This document shows positions 18,041-26,091 of a stretch of DNA of 64,000 nucleotides, piece after piece. The stretch's first letter is position 1. The number at the start of each line of letters is the position of its first letter. This DNA is from Sporosarcina sp. ANT_H38 (lineage in GTDB: Bacteria; Bacillota; Bacilli; Bacillales_A; Planococcaceae), in contig NZ_VOBC01000001.1 of assembly GCF_008369195.1 (NCBI RefSeq), positions 1,116,001 to 1,180,000 on the forward strand. Reading direction: 5' to 3'. A program made the translations under genes and the position numbers. Under the pieces are notes generated by a model, which was not told the DNA's origin, did no database searches, and worked only from the letters and a program-made list of their open reading frames with translations.

Positions 18041-19183
18041 CTACAAGGCCTGTCGGAGAAGAAAAGCGACTTCTTCTGCAGAGATATCTCGAGGATTGGT
18101 GATCATACAAGCATCTAACAGCGCTATCTGACTGATTTCAGGAATCGCTGACTCTTCAAAGCCCATTTCCGACAATGTAAGCGGCGCACCAATATCAACC
18201 GCAAGATTCCGCACATGACTAATCGCTTTTTTGCCTGCTGCTGATACTGAAAGTGTTGCAATATCTTCGCCCATTAATTCGGCCATAATCTTAAACTTAT
18301 TTGGGGCGGCTAGTGCATTAAATTCCATAACATGAGGTAGAAGTACAGCATTAATATCTCCATGTAAAAAAGGGTAGCGGCCACCGATTGTATGGGCCAT
18401 CGCATGAACTGCGCCAAGGATTGCATTAGAAAAAGCGAGACCGGCATGAAGGCTTGCCATTGCCATTTTTTCTTTTGCATCTTTATTGTAACGGGAAGCA
18501 ACAGATGGACGTAAAAATTGCGTCGACAATGCAATCGCACTTTTAGCGTGAACATCAGTCAGTGGTGTTGCAGCAATGCTGACGAAAGATTCAATTGCGT
18601 GAGTTAGCACATCTAGTCCTGTCGAGGCAGTAAGTCGAGCACTCTTCGTGGCAAGAACATCGGGATCAATAATGGCGATATCAGGTACAAGTGACTTTGA
18701 AACAATCGTCATTTTTTTCTGCCTTTCAGTATCCACGATAACGGAAAACTGGGACACCTCAGAACCTGATCCAGCAGTCGTTGAAACCATTACGAGGGGG
18801 GGAAGGGGTTTTGAAATTTGATCTACTCCCTCATAATCACGAATCTGGCCCCCGTTTGTTACTAGAATTGCGGCTGCCTTAGCAATGTCAATCGCGCTTC
18901 CACCTCCAACCCCAATTAATGCATCGCAATCATTTTCGAGATAAACGCGAGCACACATCTCGGCTTCTTGCTCTGTTGGATTAATACTGATTTCGGAAAA
19001 AATAATAGAGGAGAGCCCGGCTTCCCGACAACTTTTCTCAGTAATCTCTGCCCAACCGGCTTTAATCACACCTGGATCTGTCACAATAAGCACATTTCGA
19101 GCACCAAGCCGAGCACAACTTTCTCCGGCTTGATGAATTGAGCCACTCCCAAAAATCACTTCAGGCATAACAAATTTAAACAT
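18041..19183 (-). CDS. Iron-containing alcohol dehydrogenase (group III)
   Basis: A 380-aa Fe-ADH. The NAD-binding signature GVGGGSAIDIAKA is present, as are the metal-binding region DVLTHAIESF and the His-rich GAVHAMAHTIGG helix. The group oxidises or reduces short alcohols and aldehydes. Here it heads an operon with a sensor kinase and a sigma-54 activator. In Pseudomonas a related Fe-ADH-like protein, ErcA, belongs to the ethanol-oxidation signalling cascade, so this enzyme may generate or consume the signal. That role is inference. The ATG follows AAGGTGG. Confidence 0.93.
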   Translation of the reverse strand: MFKFVMPEVIFGSGSIHQAGESCARLGARNVLIVTDPGVIKAGWAEITEKSCREAGLSSIIFSEISINPTEQEAEMCARVYLENDCDALIGVGGGSAIDIAKAAAILVTNGGQIRDYEGVDQISKPLPPLVMVSTTAGSGSEVSQFSVIVDTERQKKMTIVSKSLVPDIAIIDPDVLATKSARLTASTGLDVLTHAIESFVSIAATPLTDVHAKSAIALSTQFLRPSVASRYNKDAKEKMAMASLHAGLAFSNAILGAVHAMAHTIGGRYPFLHGDINAVLLPHVMEFNALAAPNKFKIMAELMGEDIATLSVSAAGKKAISHVRNLAVDIGAPLTLSEMGFEESAIPEISQIALLDACMITNPRDISAEEVAFLLRQAL

Positions 19184-19355
19184 TATGGCGCACCACCTTA
19201 GTTGTTAAATAATTCCTTCTATTGTAACATTTATTTTGCGAGTAAAGTAATAGCGAAATAGAGTAGTTAGTTCCGTTATTCAAAAAGTAACAACCTGGAT
19301 GAGAGGGCTGATAGTAAGATTTGAGGAAATGAATGATAGGCTCTTCATTAACTAT

Positions 19356-19379
19356 TTGACATACCATACGGGGGTATGT
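19356..19379 (+). promoter_or_regulatory. -35 box and CsoR-type operator of a decayed copZ copy
   Basis: TTGACA (19356-19361) overlaps the dyad ACATACC-N7-GGTATGT (19359-19379). It matches the arrangement in front of the intact copZ at 21464-21485. The operator is well kept although the gene behind it is broken. Confidence 0.7.
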
Positions 19380-19415
19380 TAAGTTGGGATCATTAATAGG
19401 TAGGAGGTAGTCAAA

Positions 19416-19514
19416 ATGAAAGAGATAATGCAAGTACAAGGGATGTTTTGTACTTGTTGTGTCAATTTAATTGAAGGAAGTGTAGGCTATACCGTCAGCT
19501 ATTTTCAACAATAG
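19416..19514 (+). pseudogene. Truncated copZ copy (heavy-metal-associated domain remnant)
   Basis: A 32-codon ORF with a good AGGAGG site. Its first 24 residues (MKEIMQVQGMFCTCCVNLIE...) align with the intact CopZ at 21526, including the GMxCxxC copper site. After about residue 24 the similarity ends and a stop follows, whereas CopZ needs 66 residues. It is followed at 19563-19609 by a copy of the copA leader. The whole block is therefore a degenerated duplicate of the copZ-copA junction. Confidence 0.7.
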
Positions 19515-19562
19515 TAAATCAACCTTTGTTCATGTCATATGCATGTATATAGTGGATTATAG

Positions 19563-19609
19563 GATTATGCCTTTAGGTATGATCATTCTTTTTAAACAAT
19601 ATATACCCC
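19563..19609 (+). repeat. Duplicate of the copA upstream segment
   Basis: About 40 of 47 positions match 21784-21829, which precedes copA, ending in the common ATATATACCCC. Here it lies about 80 bases before the CDF exporter. Confidence 0.75.
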
Positions 19610-19690
19610 ATATGAGTATGAGGAATAGCTACATAATGTTAGGTCGAGAGTTATACTAGAGAACGACAGTAAGATAAGGAGCGATTTTTC

Positions 19691-20599
19691 ATGCATGATC
19701 ACGACCATGGTCATCACCACAGTCACGCTAGAGAAGGAAATAAAAAAGGACTTGCGATAGCATTCATAATTACAGCGGGAATTATGCTGTTAGAGTTTTT
19801 TGGAGGGTTGCTGACGAACAGCTTGGCTTTGCTGGCTGATTCGGGGCATATGTTGAGTGACGCGGGGTCGTTGGCGCTAAGTTTAGTAGCAATTTGGTTT
19901 GCTGCGCGTGCGGCGTCTCCCAATAAAACATATGGTTATTATCGATTTGAAATTTTAGCGGCATTATTTAACGGGGTGACGTTGTTTGTCATCGCAGGAA
20001 TGATCATTTACCAAGCGTATGGGCGTTTCTTTGAGCCACAAACTGTTGCGAGTGGTTCGATGATCATCATTGCGCTCATTGGATTAGCGGCTAATCTGCT
20101 AAGTGCTTGGTTTTTAATTAGCAAAGGAGATGTGAAAGATAATGTGAATTTACGCAGTGCCTATTTGCATGTCCTCGGCGATGCACTAGGTTCTGTAGGT
20201 GCGATTATTGCCGGGATTGTTATGTACTATTTTGACTGGTATGTAGCAGATCCAATTATCAGTGTTGTCGTTGCATTGTTAATCCTAAAAGGAGCATGGG
20301 GGATTATTAAACAGACGGTTCATATTCTTATGGAAGGAACACCGATTACAATTGATCAACAAGAGGTCAAGCAGACATTAGAAGCAATCGAAGGAGTCAT
20401 CAATGTACATGATCTTCATGTATGGACGATCACATCTGGATTGGATTCTCTTACTTGCCACCTGCTAATTGAGGATAAACAAGATGAGCAGCGAATACTT
20501 CAACAAGCGATTCAACAAATCGAACAGCAGTTTAAAATCATCCATACGACGATTCAAATTGAAAAGTCTGATTTGCAACATGAAACAGCTATCGTCTAA
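19691..20599 (+). CDS. czcD: Cation diffusion facilitator, CzcD-type Zn/Co/Cd exporter
   Basis: A 302-aa inner-membrane exporter with six transmembrane helices and a His-rich N terminus (MHDHDHGHHHSH). It has the CDF metal-site motifs (ADSGHMLSD in helix 2, HVLGDALGSVG in helix 5) and a C-terminal ferredoxin-like domain with VHDLHVW. It exchanges Zn2+, Co2+ or Cd2+ for protons. The ATG follows AAGGAG. The upstream region carries relics of a copZ-copA control region, so its control may be unusual. It lies next to csoR-copZA but is separated from it by a Cys-rich fragment. Confidence 0.93.
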   Translation: MHDHDHGHHHSHAREGNKKGLAIAFIITAGIMLLEFFGGLLTNSLALLADSGHMLSDAGSLALSLVAIWFAARAASPNKTYGYYRFEILAALFNGVTLFVIAGMIIYQAYGRFFEPQTVASGSMIIIALIGLAANLLSAWFLISKGDVKDNVNLRSAYLHVLGDALGSVGAIIAGIVMYYFDWYVADPIISVVVALLILKGAWGIIKQTVHILMEGTPITIDQQEVKQTLEAIEGVINVHDLHVWTITSGLDSLTCHLLIEDKQDEQRILQQAIQQIEQQFKIIHTTIQIEKSDLQHETAIV

Positions 20600-20617
20600 C
20601 TAAAGAGATGAATGTGG

Positions 20618-20972
20618 GAGATAATGTAGAGAATTAGATGCCAAGCAACTAGCAGTCATAGCAAAGTATATAAGTGAAGGCGATGAACTGGAGTTGACTT
20701 GTTATCCAGTTAAAATTTTTGCGGAAAGCCTAAGAACCCACAATTTTTGTGAAGGTTCTGAACAAGTGGGGATGCCCGTTGCAATTGAACTAAATAAGTG
20801 TATCGTAGGACAACCCGTTCCTACCACATTGCGTCCAGCCTATCCTGGATGCCTGGTTGGTTGTGGTGAGCCTTTAGTCAATGACATATGTGGCGTGAAA
20901 ACTAGAATAGGCATGATTTATATTAGGGAAATGCCAAAATGGGTACTATACTACTGGAAGAGTTATGATTGA
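20618..20972 (+). pseudogene. Cysteine-containing fragment without a start, unknown
   Basis: A frame open from a TAA at 20615 reads CRELDAKQLAVIAKYISEGD and runs to 20972 with cysteines in YPGCLVGCGEP and NDICG. The only candidate start, TTG at 20694, lacks a ribosome binding site, and the open frame begins before it. It looks like a genuine protein lacking its beginning. I do not recognise the family; a metal or Fe-S ligand role is only suggested by the cysteines. Confidence 0.35.
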
Positions 20973-21091
20973 ACAGTTATATCAGGCGGTCGGAAAATTC
21001 ATATGATTTAAAGGAATCATGACAAAAGAAGAGTACCTTTTTTCAAATTTCGTGCATCTTTTTGGAGTAGATAACCTAAAAAGCGAACTCG

Positions 21092-21142
21092 TTGACCCAC
21101 TCCAAGTAAAGTGCTAGTATAGGGGTACGGGGTATCTGTACC
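21092..21142 (+). promoter_or_regulatory. csoR promoter with copper operator
   Basis: TTGACC (21092-21097) and TAGTAT (21115-21120) are 17 bases apart. A GGGGTACGGGGTATCTGTACC segment starts right after the -10 box, where a repressor would block initiation. CsoR autoregulation is usual in this family. Confidence 0.65.
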
Positions 21143-21161
21143 TGCTTAAGGAGGCGAGATC

Positions 21162-21449
21162 ATGGAGGAATCATCTAAAACAACAGTCCAACCCAATAAA
21201 CAACAGCTTCTTAACCGATTAAAACGTGTCGAAGGACAAGTAAGAGGCGTTCATCAAATGGTCGAGAATGATCGCTATTGTGTAGATATTTTGCATCAGA
21301 TTAGCGCGATTCAATCAGCTATGAATAAGGTTTCTTTGGCTTTACTAGAAGATCATACCCATCACTGTGTAGTGAATGCGATTAAAGGGCAAAATGGTGA
21401 AGCGGCCATTAAAGAATTGATGGATGTCATGAAAACTATGACGAAATAA
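21162..21449 (+). CDS. csoR: Copper-sensing transcriptional repressor CsoR
   Basis: A 95-aa all-helical DUF156 repressor. The Cu(I) ligands of CsoR are present as Cys40, His65 and Cys69 (RYC, HxxxC). This set distinguishes it from formaldehyde-sensing FrmR and sulfide-sensing CstR relatives. Copper binding releases DNA and derepresses copZ and copA. The ATG follows AAGGAGG. It precedes copZ and copA in the usual Bacillales order, each with its own GTATACCCC-type sites. Confidence 0.95.
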   Translation: MEESSKTTVQPNKQQLLNRLKRVEGQVRGVHQMVENDRYCVDILHQISAIQSAMNKVSLALLEDHTHHCVVNAIKGQNGEAAIKELMDVMKTMTK

Positions 21450-21463
21450 AAACAGCAATTTGC

Positions 21464-21492
21464 TTGACATACCTAACAGGGGTATAGTAAAT
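21464..21492 (+). promoter_or_regulatory. copZ promoter and CsoR operator
   Basis: TTGACA at 21464-21469 overlaps ATACCTAACAGGGGTAT (21469-21485); GTAAAT (21487-21492) could be the -10 box at 17-base spacing. The same layout stands in front of the copZ remnant at 19356. Confidence 0.75.
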
Positions 21493-21525
21493 TGGTAATA
21501 ACAACTAAAACAGGAGGTTTTTGAG

Positions 21526-21726
21526 ATGAAAGAAACTTTAAAGGTAGAAGGTATGTCATGTAATCATTGTGTAAACTCAATAGAAACGAGCGTTGGGGAA
21601 CTTACTGGTGTTTCAACAGTTAAAGTAGATCTTGGCAATAATGAAGTATCGGTAGAATTTGACAATGCAACTACATTCGCTCAAATCAAAGAAACGATTG
21701 AAGAGCAAGGCTACGAACTCGTTTAA
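21526..21726 (+). CDS. copZ: Copper chaperone CopZ
   Basis: A 66-aa heavy-metal-associated domain with the GMSCNHC copper-binding loop (Cys12, Cys15) and the full beta-alpha-beta-beta-alpha-beta length. It carries Cu(I) in the cytoplasm to CopA, encoded 128 bases downstream, and to CsoR. It has its own operator-promoter upstream and an AGGAGG ribosome binding site. Confidence 0.96.
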   Translation: MKETLKVEGMSCNHCVNSIETSVGELTGVSTVKVDLGNNEVSVEFDNATTFAQIKETIEEQGYELV

Positions 21727-21764
21727 ATGAAGATACATTAGGATTTATGCTTACACCACGTGGG

Positions 21765-21840
21765 GGTATATAGCAATAGAAACGATTATACTTTTGGTAT
21801 GATCCTTCTTTTCGAAAAATATATACCCCTACCCAGTATT
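21765..21840 (+). promoter_or_regulatory. copA leader with copper-box-like elements
   Basis: GGGGGTATATA (21762-21772) and ATATATACCCC (21819-21829) form separated inverse elements around a segment copied at 19563-19609. A copper-responsive element or a hairpin between copZ and copA is possible; which one cannot be decided by eye. Confidence 0.4.
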
Positions 21841-21853
21841 GGAGGAGAAGCAA

Positions 21854-24265
21854 ATGGCAACAGAAGCAAAAACGTTACAAATTACTGGTATGACTTGTGC
21901 TGCGTGTGCGAATCGCATTGAAAAAGGACTCTCAAAAATAGAGGGTGTCGAGAAAGCAAACGTCAACTTTGCAATGGAAAACTCAACAATCGTTTTCGAC
22001 CCTGCTAAAACGAATGTCAATGAGTTTAAGGCAAGAGTTGAAAAACTCGGTTACAGTGTCGTTCAAGAAAAAGTAGCTTTTGACATTTCGGGTATGACCT
22101 GTGCGGCATGTGCGACGAAAATCGAAAAACGCATTGGTAAGATGGATGGTGTTTCCAATGCAAGTGTCAACTTTGCGTTAGAAACGATAGCAGTTGAATA
22201 TGATAGCAAACAAGTTGAAACAACAGAGATGATTACTGCAGTTAAGAAAATGGGCTATGAATTAATTCCAAAACAAGATAGCAAAGACAAGATGGATCAC
22301 AAAGAACAAGAAATCAAAAAGCAAGAGAAAAAGTTCATCTTTTCACTCGTTTTGACGATTCCATTACTATGGACAATGGTGGCGCATTTTGAGTTTTTAT
22401 CATTTATTTACATGCCACATATACTAATGAACCCATGGGTACAGCTTGCATTTGCGACGCCTGTTCAATTTATCGTTGGCGCACAGTTTTATAAAGGTGC
22501 TTTTAATTCACTACGCAATAAAAGTGCCAATATGGACGTATTGGTTGCCCTGGGTACGAGCGCGGCATACTTCTATAGCCTATATTTATCGATTGAATGG
22601 ATGAATAATGGGAAAGTCGGAAGTCCAGAGCTATATTTTGAAGCGTCCGCTGTTATTATTACATTAATCGTTCTTGGTAAGTTATTTGAAGTTCGTGCAA
22701 AAGGAAAAACGAGTCAGGCGATTCAAAAGTTGCTAGGTTTACAAGCTAAAACAGCAAGAGTTCTAAGAGACGGCATTGAAATTGAACTGCCGATTGAAGA
22801 AGTTATCGCAGGAGATACAATTCTTGTGAAGCCAGGTGAAAAGATTCCAGTGGATGGCGAAATTATTGAAGGACGTTCAGCTATCGATGAATCAATGATT
22901 ACAGGAGAAAGTATTCCAGTGGATAAAGTTGCTGGTGATAAAGTCATAGGTGCAACAATCAATAAGAATGGTTCATTGCAAATCAAAGCGACAAAAGTTG
23001 GAAAAGATACAGCATTGGCGCAAATTGTGAAAGTAGTGGAGGAAGCACAAGGATCGAAAGCTGATATCCAACGTTTAGCAGACAGAATTTCTGGTATTTT
23101 TGTACCGGTTGTTGTCGTTATTGCGGTTGCAACGTTCCTTACATGGTTTTTCATAGTAACACCAGGCGATTTCCGTTCGGCATTGATTCCAACAATCTCG
23201 ATTCTAGTTATTGCTTGTCCATGTGCGCTAGGTCTGGCAACGCCGACATCGATTATGGCAGGGTCAGGTAGAGCAGCTGAAATGGGCTTACTATTTAAAG
23301 GCGGCGAACATTTGGAAAATACCCGCTCAATTGACACTGTCGTGTTGGATAAAACAGGAACAGTGACAAAAGGTCAACCTGCATTGACAGATATTACAGT
23401 GACAGCAGGCTTTACAGAAGATGAAGTCTTGCAATTAGTTGCAACAGCTGAAAATCAATCTGAACATCCATTGGCACAAGCCATTGTTTTGGGTGTCAAA
23501 GAGAAAGGGTTATCGTTACTTGATGTGACTGATTTTGAAGCGTTACCAGGGTATGGTATCCGGGCAAATGTTAGTGGTAGAGAAGTATTAGTCGGTACTA
23601 GAAAATTGATGAACGAGTATAAGATTGCTATTTTAGACTCGAGTGCTGCTATGGAAATGCTCGAAAGTGAAGGGAAAACAGCGATGCTGATCGCTGTGGA
23701 TCATAAACTTGCAGGTGTCGTGGCAGTCGCAGATACAGTGAAAGAATCGTCGAAGGAAGCCATTACCAGAATGCAGGCATTGGGTCTGGAAGTCATTATG
23801 TTGACAGGCGATAACCAACGAACTGCGGAAGCAATTGCTCGTCAAGTCGGGCTATCTCATGTAATTGCAGAAGTATTACCAGAACAAAAGAGCGATGAAA
23901 TTAAAAAATTACAAGAACAAGGTAAGAAAGTGGCTATGGTTGGGGACGGTATTAATGATGCGCCAGCACTCGCGATAGCGAATATCGGAATGGCTGTCGG
24001 AACAGGTACAGACATTGCGATTGAGGCGGCAGATATTACACTGATGCGTGGAGATTTAAATAGTGTAGCTGATGCAATTATTATGAGTCGCAAAACGATG
24101 CGTAATATTAAGCAAAACCTATTCTTCGCATTCTTCTACAATACAATCGGTATCCCTATTGCGGCAATTGGTTTATTAGCCCCATGGGTTGCGGGTGCAG
24201 CGATGGCTTTCAGTTCGGTGTCTGTTGTTTTGAATGCATTGCGTTTGCAAAAAGTTAAACTGTAA
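21854..24265 (+). CDS. copA: Copper-exporting P1B-type ATPase CopA
   Basis: An 803-aa Cu(I) pump. It has two N-terminal heavy-metal-associated domains (GMTCAAC at Cys15/18 and Cys83/86), eight predicted membrane helices and the CPC ion-binding motif ([14 protein letters not shown]). The phosphorylation site is DKTGT, and TGES, the HP of SEHPLA and GDGINDAP are also present. It exports copper from the cytoplasm after delivery by CopZ. The start is ATG 21854, after GGAGGAG; an in-frame TTG upstream overlaps that site. A strong terminator follows at once. Confidence 0.97.
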   Translation: MATEAKTLQITGMTCAACANRIEKGLSKIEGVEKANVNFAMENSTIVFDPAKTNVNEFKARVEKLGYSVVQEKVAFDISGMTCAACATKIEKRIGKMDGVSNASVNFALETIAVEYDSKQVETTEMITAVKKMGYELIPKQDSKDKMDHKEQEIKKQEKKFIFSLVLTIPLLWTMVAHFEFLSFIYMPHILMNPWVQLAFATPVQFIVGAQFYKGAFNSLRNKSANMDVLVALGTSAAYFYSLYLSIEWMNNGKVGSPELYFEASAVIITLIVLGKLFEVRAKGKTSQAIQKLLGLQAKTARVLRDGIEIELPIEEVIAGDTILVKPGEKIPVDGEIIEGRSAIDESMITGESIPVDKVAGDKVIGATINKNGSLQIKATKVGKDTALAQIVKVVEEAQGSKADIQRLADRISGIFVPVVVVIAVATFLTWFFIVTPGDFRSALIPTISILVIACPCALGLATPTSIMAGSGRAAEMGLLFKGGEHLENTRSIDTVVLDKTGTVTKGQPALTDITVTAGFTEDEVLQLVATAENQSEHPLAQAIVLGVKEKGLSLLDVTDFEALPGYGIRANVSGREVLVGTRKLMNEYKIAILDSSAAMEMLESEGKTAMLIAVDHKLAGVVAVADTVKESSKEAITRMQALGLEVIMLTGDNQRTAEAIARQVGLSHVIAEVLPEQKSDEIKKLQEQGKKVAMVGDGINDAPALAIANIGMAVGTGTDIAIEAADITLMRGDLNSVADAIIMSRKTMRNIKQNLFFAFFYNTIGIPIAAIGLLAPWVAGAAMAFSSVSVVLNALRLQKVKL

Positions 24266-24272
24266 ATGAAAT

Positions 24273-24308
24273 GAAGCCATGCGGGAATTCTGCATGGCTT
24301 TCGTTTTA
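24273..24308 (+). terminator. copA terminator
   Basis: A perfect 9-bp stem (24274-24282 and 24292-24300) with loop GGGAATTCT, followed by TCGTTTTA. Confidence 0.8.
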
Positions 24309-24327
24309 TACAAAGGGGGATTTTAGT

Positions 24328-24612
24328 GTGAAAAAAGTGCAACTAGAGTTGTATACTAGACCTACTTGTTCAGATTGCCAAGATGCGAAAGCTTATCTTG
24401 CTGAGCATCATATTGCGTATATTGATTATGATTTATCGAAAGATCCTGCAAAGGAACAAGAACTTATTAAATTATCAGGCGCAAGAATGGTACCCACTTT
24501 TGTTTTTAAAGGTAAATCACTAGTTGGTTTGATGAGCAAACGAAAAGTCCTAATCGGCTTTGAGCAGAACTTTGATGAAATAGTTGGAATACTAAGGGAC
24601 AATAAGTCATAA
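24328..24612 (+). CDS. Glutaredoxin-family thiol protein
   Basis: A 94-aa thioredoxin-fold protein with an N-terminal redox pair CSDC (Cys14, Cys17) and the glutaredoxin-like cis-proline MVPTFVFKG. It probably reduces disulfides or handles a metal-bound thiol in the cytoplasm. Its position right behind copA suggests a role under copper stress, but the copA terminator separates them. The start is GTG 24328, with AAAGGGGGA seven bases upstream. Confidence 0.82.
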   Translation: MKKVQLELYTRPTCSDCQDAKAYLAEHHIAYIDYDLSKDPAKEQELIKLSGARMVPTFVFKGKSLVGLMSKRKVLIGFEQNFDEIVGILRDNKS

Positions 24613-24694
24613 GATTTTTCCATGATTGTAGATTGTAGCTGACATCGAACAAGAATTAGCATAGACTGATAACAACAGGGGAGTGGGGATTAGT

Positions 24695-25726
24695 TTGCTA
24701 ATAAAACCAAATAAATTACAACCAGGAGATAAAATCGCGACAGTAAGTCCTTCTTGGGGAGGGGCAGGTGATTTAGAACTTAGATGGCGTTATGACCAAG
24801 GGGTAAAGAGAGTAGAAAGTATTTTTGGCCTTGAAGTCGTTCCAATGCCGAATAGTTTGAAAGGATCGAATTACCTTTATGACAATCCAGAGGCTCGTGC
24901 AGAGGATCTGATGACGGCATTTAAGGATAAGGAAATTAAAGGAATATTTGCGAATATTGGCGGAGAGGATAGTATACGTTTACTGCCTTATATCGATTTT
25001 GACATAATTCGTAAAAACCCAAAAATATTCATGGGCTATTCAGATGTTACGATTACTCATCTGTTTTGCCATAAAGCAGGAATATCCTCTTTTTATGGTC
25101 CAGCGATTTTAACTGATTTCGCCGAAAATGTTGAGATGAATTCCTATACAGTAGAAATGTTGAAGCGAATACTCTTTTCGGATGAAGTTATTGGTGAAAT
25201 TAAATCCGCTAAGAGTTGGACGAGTGAGCGTTTGGAATGGCATAAAAGGAATATGAATCGCAGGCGAACCATGCAGAAGAATGGTGGATATGAAGTACTT
25301 CAAGGAAAAGGAGTTATACAAGGAAAATTAATCGGTGGGTGTATTGAAGTACTAGAGTTCGCAAAAGGTACAGAAATTTGGCCAAAACAGAAGTATTGGA
25401 AGGACTGCATTATTTTCTTTGAAACTTCTGAGGAAAAGCCAGAACCTAATCAAATAAAATATTGGCTTCGCAATTATGCTGCACAGGGCATTTTACAAAT
25501 GGCAAATGGAATCATCTTCGGAAAACCACAGGACGAGAAGTATTATGAATCATATAAAGAAGTAATTCGACAGGTTATGAAGGAGTACGGCTTGGAGAGA
25601 TTACCGATTCTCTATAATTTGAATTTCGGCCATACTGAACCAAAGTTTGTTTTACCATATGGTTCGATGGCAGAGATAAATTGTGATAAGGGGACTTTCT
25701 CGATTTTAGAGAGCGGAGTAGAATAA
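24695..25726 (+). CDS. S66-family LD-carboxypeptidase / MccF-like peptidase
   Basis: A 343-aa serine peptidase of family S66. The nucleophile lies in the conserved MGYSDVT loop, the Glu in GGCIEVLEF and the His in FGHTEPK, giving the Ser-Glu-His triad. Relatives either trim murein tetrapeptides (LdcA) or cleave acyl-sulfamoyl adenylates such as microcin C (MccF). The long central insertion fits the MccF-like branch better, but this is not decisive. I choose TTG 24695 because GGGGAGTGGGGA precedes it and the product then begins MLIKPNKLQPGD. Confidence 0.85.
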   Translation: MLIKPNKLQPGDKIATVSPSWGGAGDLELRWRYDQGVKRVESIFGLEVVPMPNSLKGSNYLYDNPEARAEDLMTAFKDKEIKGIFANIGGEDSIRLLPYIDFDIIRKNPKIFMGYSDVTITHLFCHKAGISSFYGPAILTDFAENVEMNSYTVEMLKRILFSDEVIGEIKSAKSWTSERLEWHKRNMNRRRTMQKNGGYEVLQGKGVIQGKLIGGCIEVLEFAKGTEIWPKQKYWKDCIIFFETSEEKPEPNQIKYWLRNYAAQGILQMANGIIFGKPQDEKYYESYKEVIRQVMKEYGLERLPILYNLNFGHTEPKFVLPYGSMAEINCDKGTFSILESGVE

Positions 25727-25812
25727 TGTTATCAGTACTCATAATTGGTTTGGGAAAGAAAATTAACTGCTTAGTAATAGTTGAACAAAATTCTGTGACT
25801 GAATTAATAATT

Positions 25813-25860
25813 AAACACGCTGAGCAAACGTAAATCACGTTGCTGAGCGTGTTTTAATTT
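25813..25860 (+). terminator. Terminator of the S66 peptidase gene
   Basis: A long stem (25813-25827 with 25838-25854, one mismatch and a short bulge) followed by TTTTAATTTT. Confidence 0.8.
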
Positions 25861-25863
25861 TCA

Positions 25864-25922
25864 GTAAGAAACGTAGTATCCGTATGTTGGATAGTTATAT
25901 GGTTGATATCCATAAGGCTACC
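25864..25922 (-). pseudogene. Relic of a Tyr/Pro/Gly-rich coat-type protein tail
   Basis: Read on the minus strand this segment ends PYGYQPYNYPTYGYYVSY before a stop. An in-frame TAG just upstream breaks it. Such tails are typical of small spore-surface proteins of Bacillales. Only the end survives. Confidence 0.35.
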
Positions 25923-25944
25923 ACTAAAGCATTACCGTTTTTTT

Positions 25945-26091
25945 TCAGTGTCTGGTGTGATTGTCATAGAGGTTGTCTATACCGCGTCATATCATAATAT
26001 ACAAGCTATTCTTGTTGCCGTGATGATTGGATTATCAGCTAGCGTTTACTATTCTGGCAGCAAGGCTTTAACTGAGAAAGAAGGTGAAAAC
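25945..26091 (+). pseudogene. Holin-like remnant in frame with the endolysin
   Basis: The frame upstream of the endolysin start reads SVSGVIVIEVVYTASYHN, then a second hydrophobic stretch AILVAVMIGLSASVYYSG and a charged tail EKEGEN. This is the layout of a small phage holin. It has no start with a ribosome binding site and runs in frame into the endolysin without a stop. It is probably the 3' end of a deleted prophage holin gene. Confidence 0.4.

Noticed and set aside
22723..23337. 204-codon ORF on the minus strand
   Set aside because: It lies fully inside copA, whose frame is certain; it has no ribosome binding site and low-complexity Ile/Thr/Ser composition typical of an antisense shadow.
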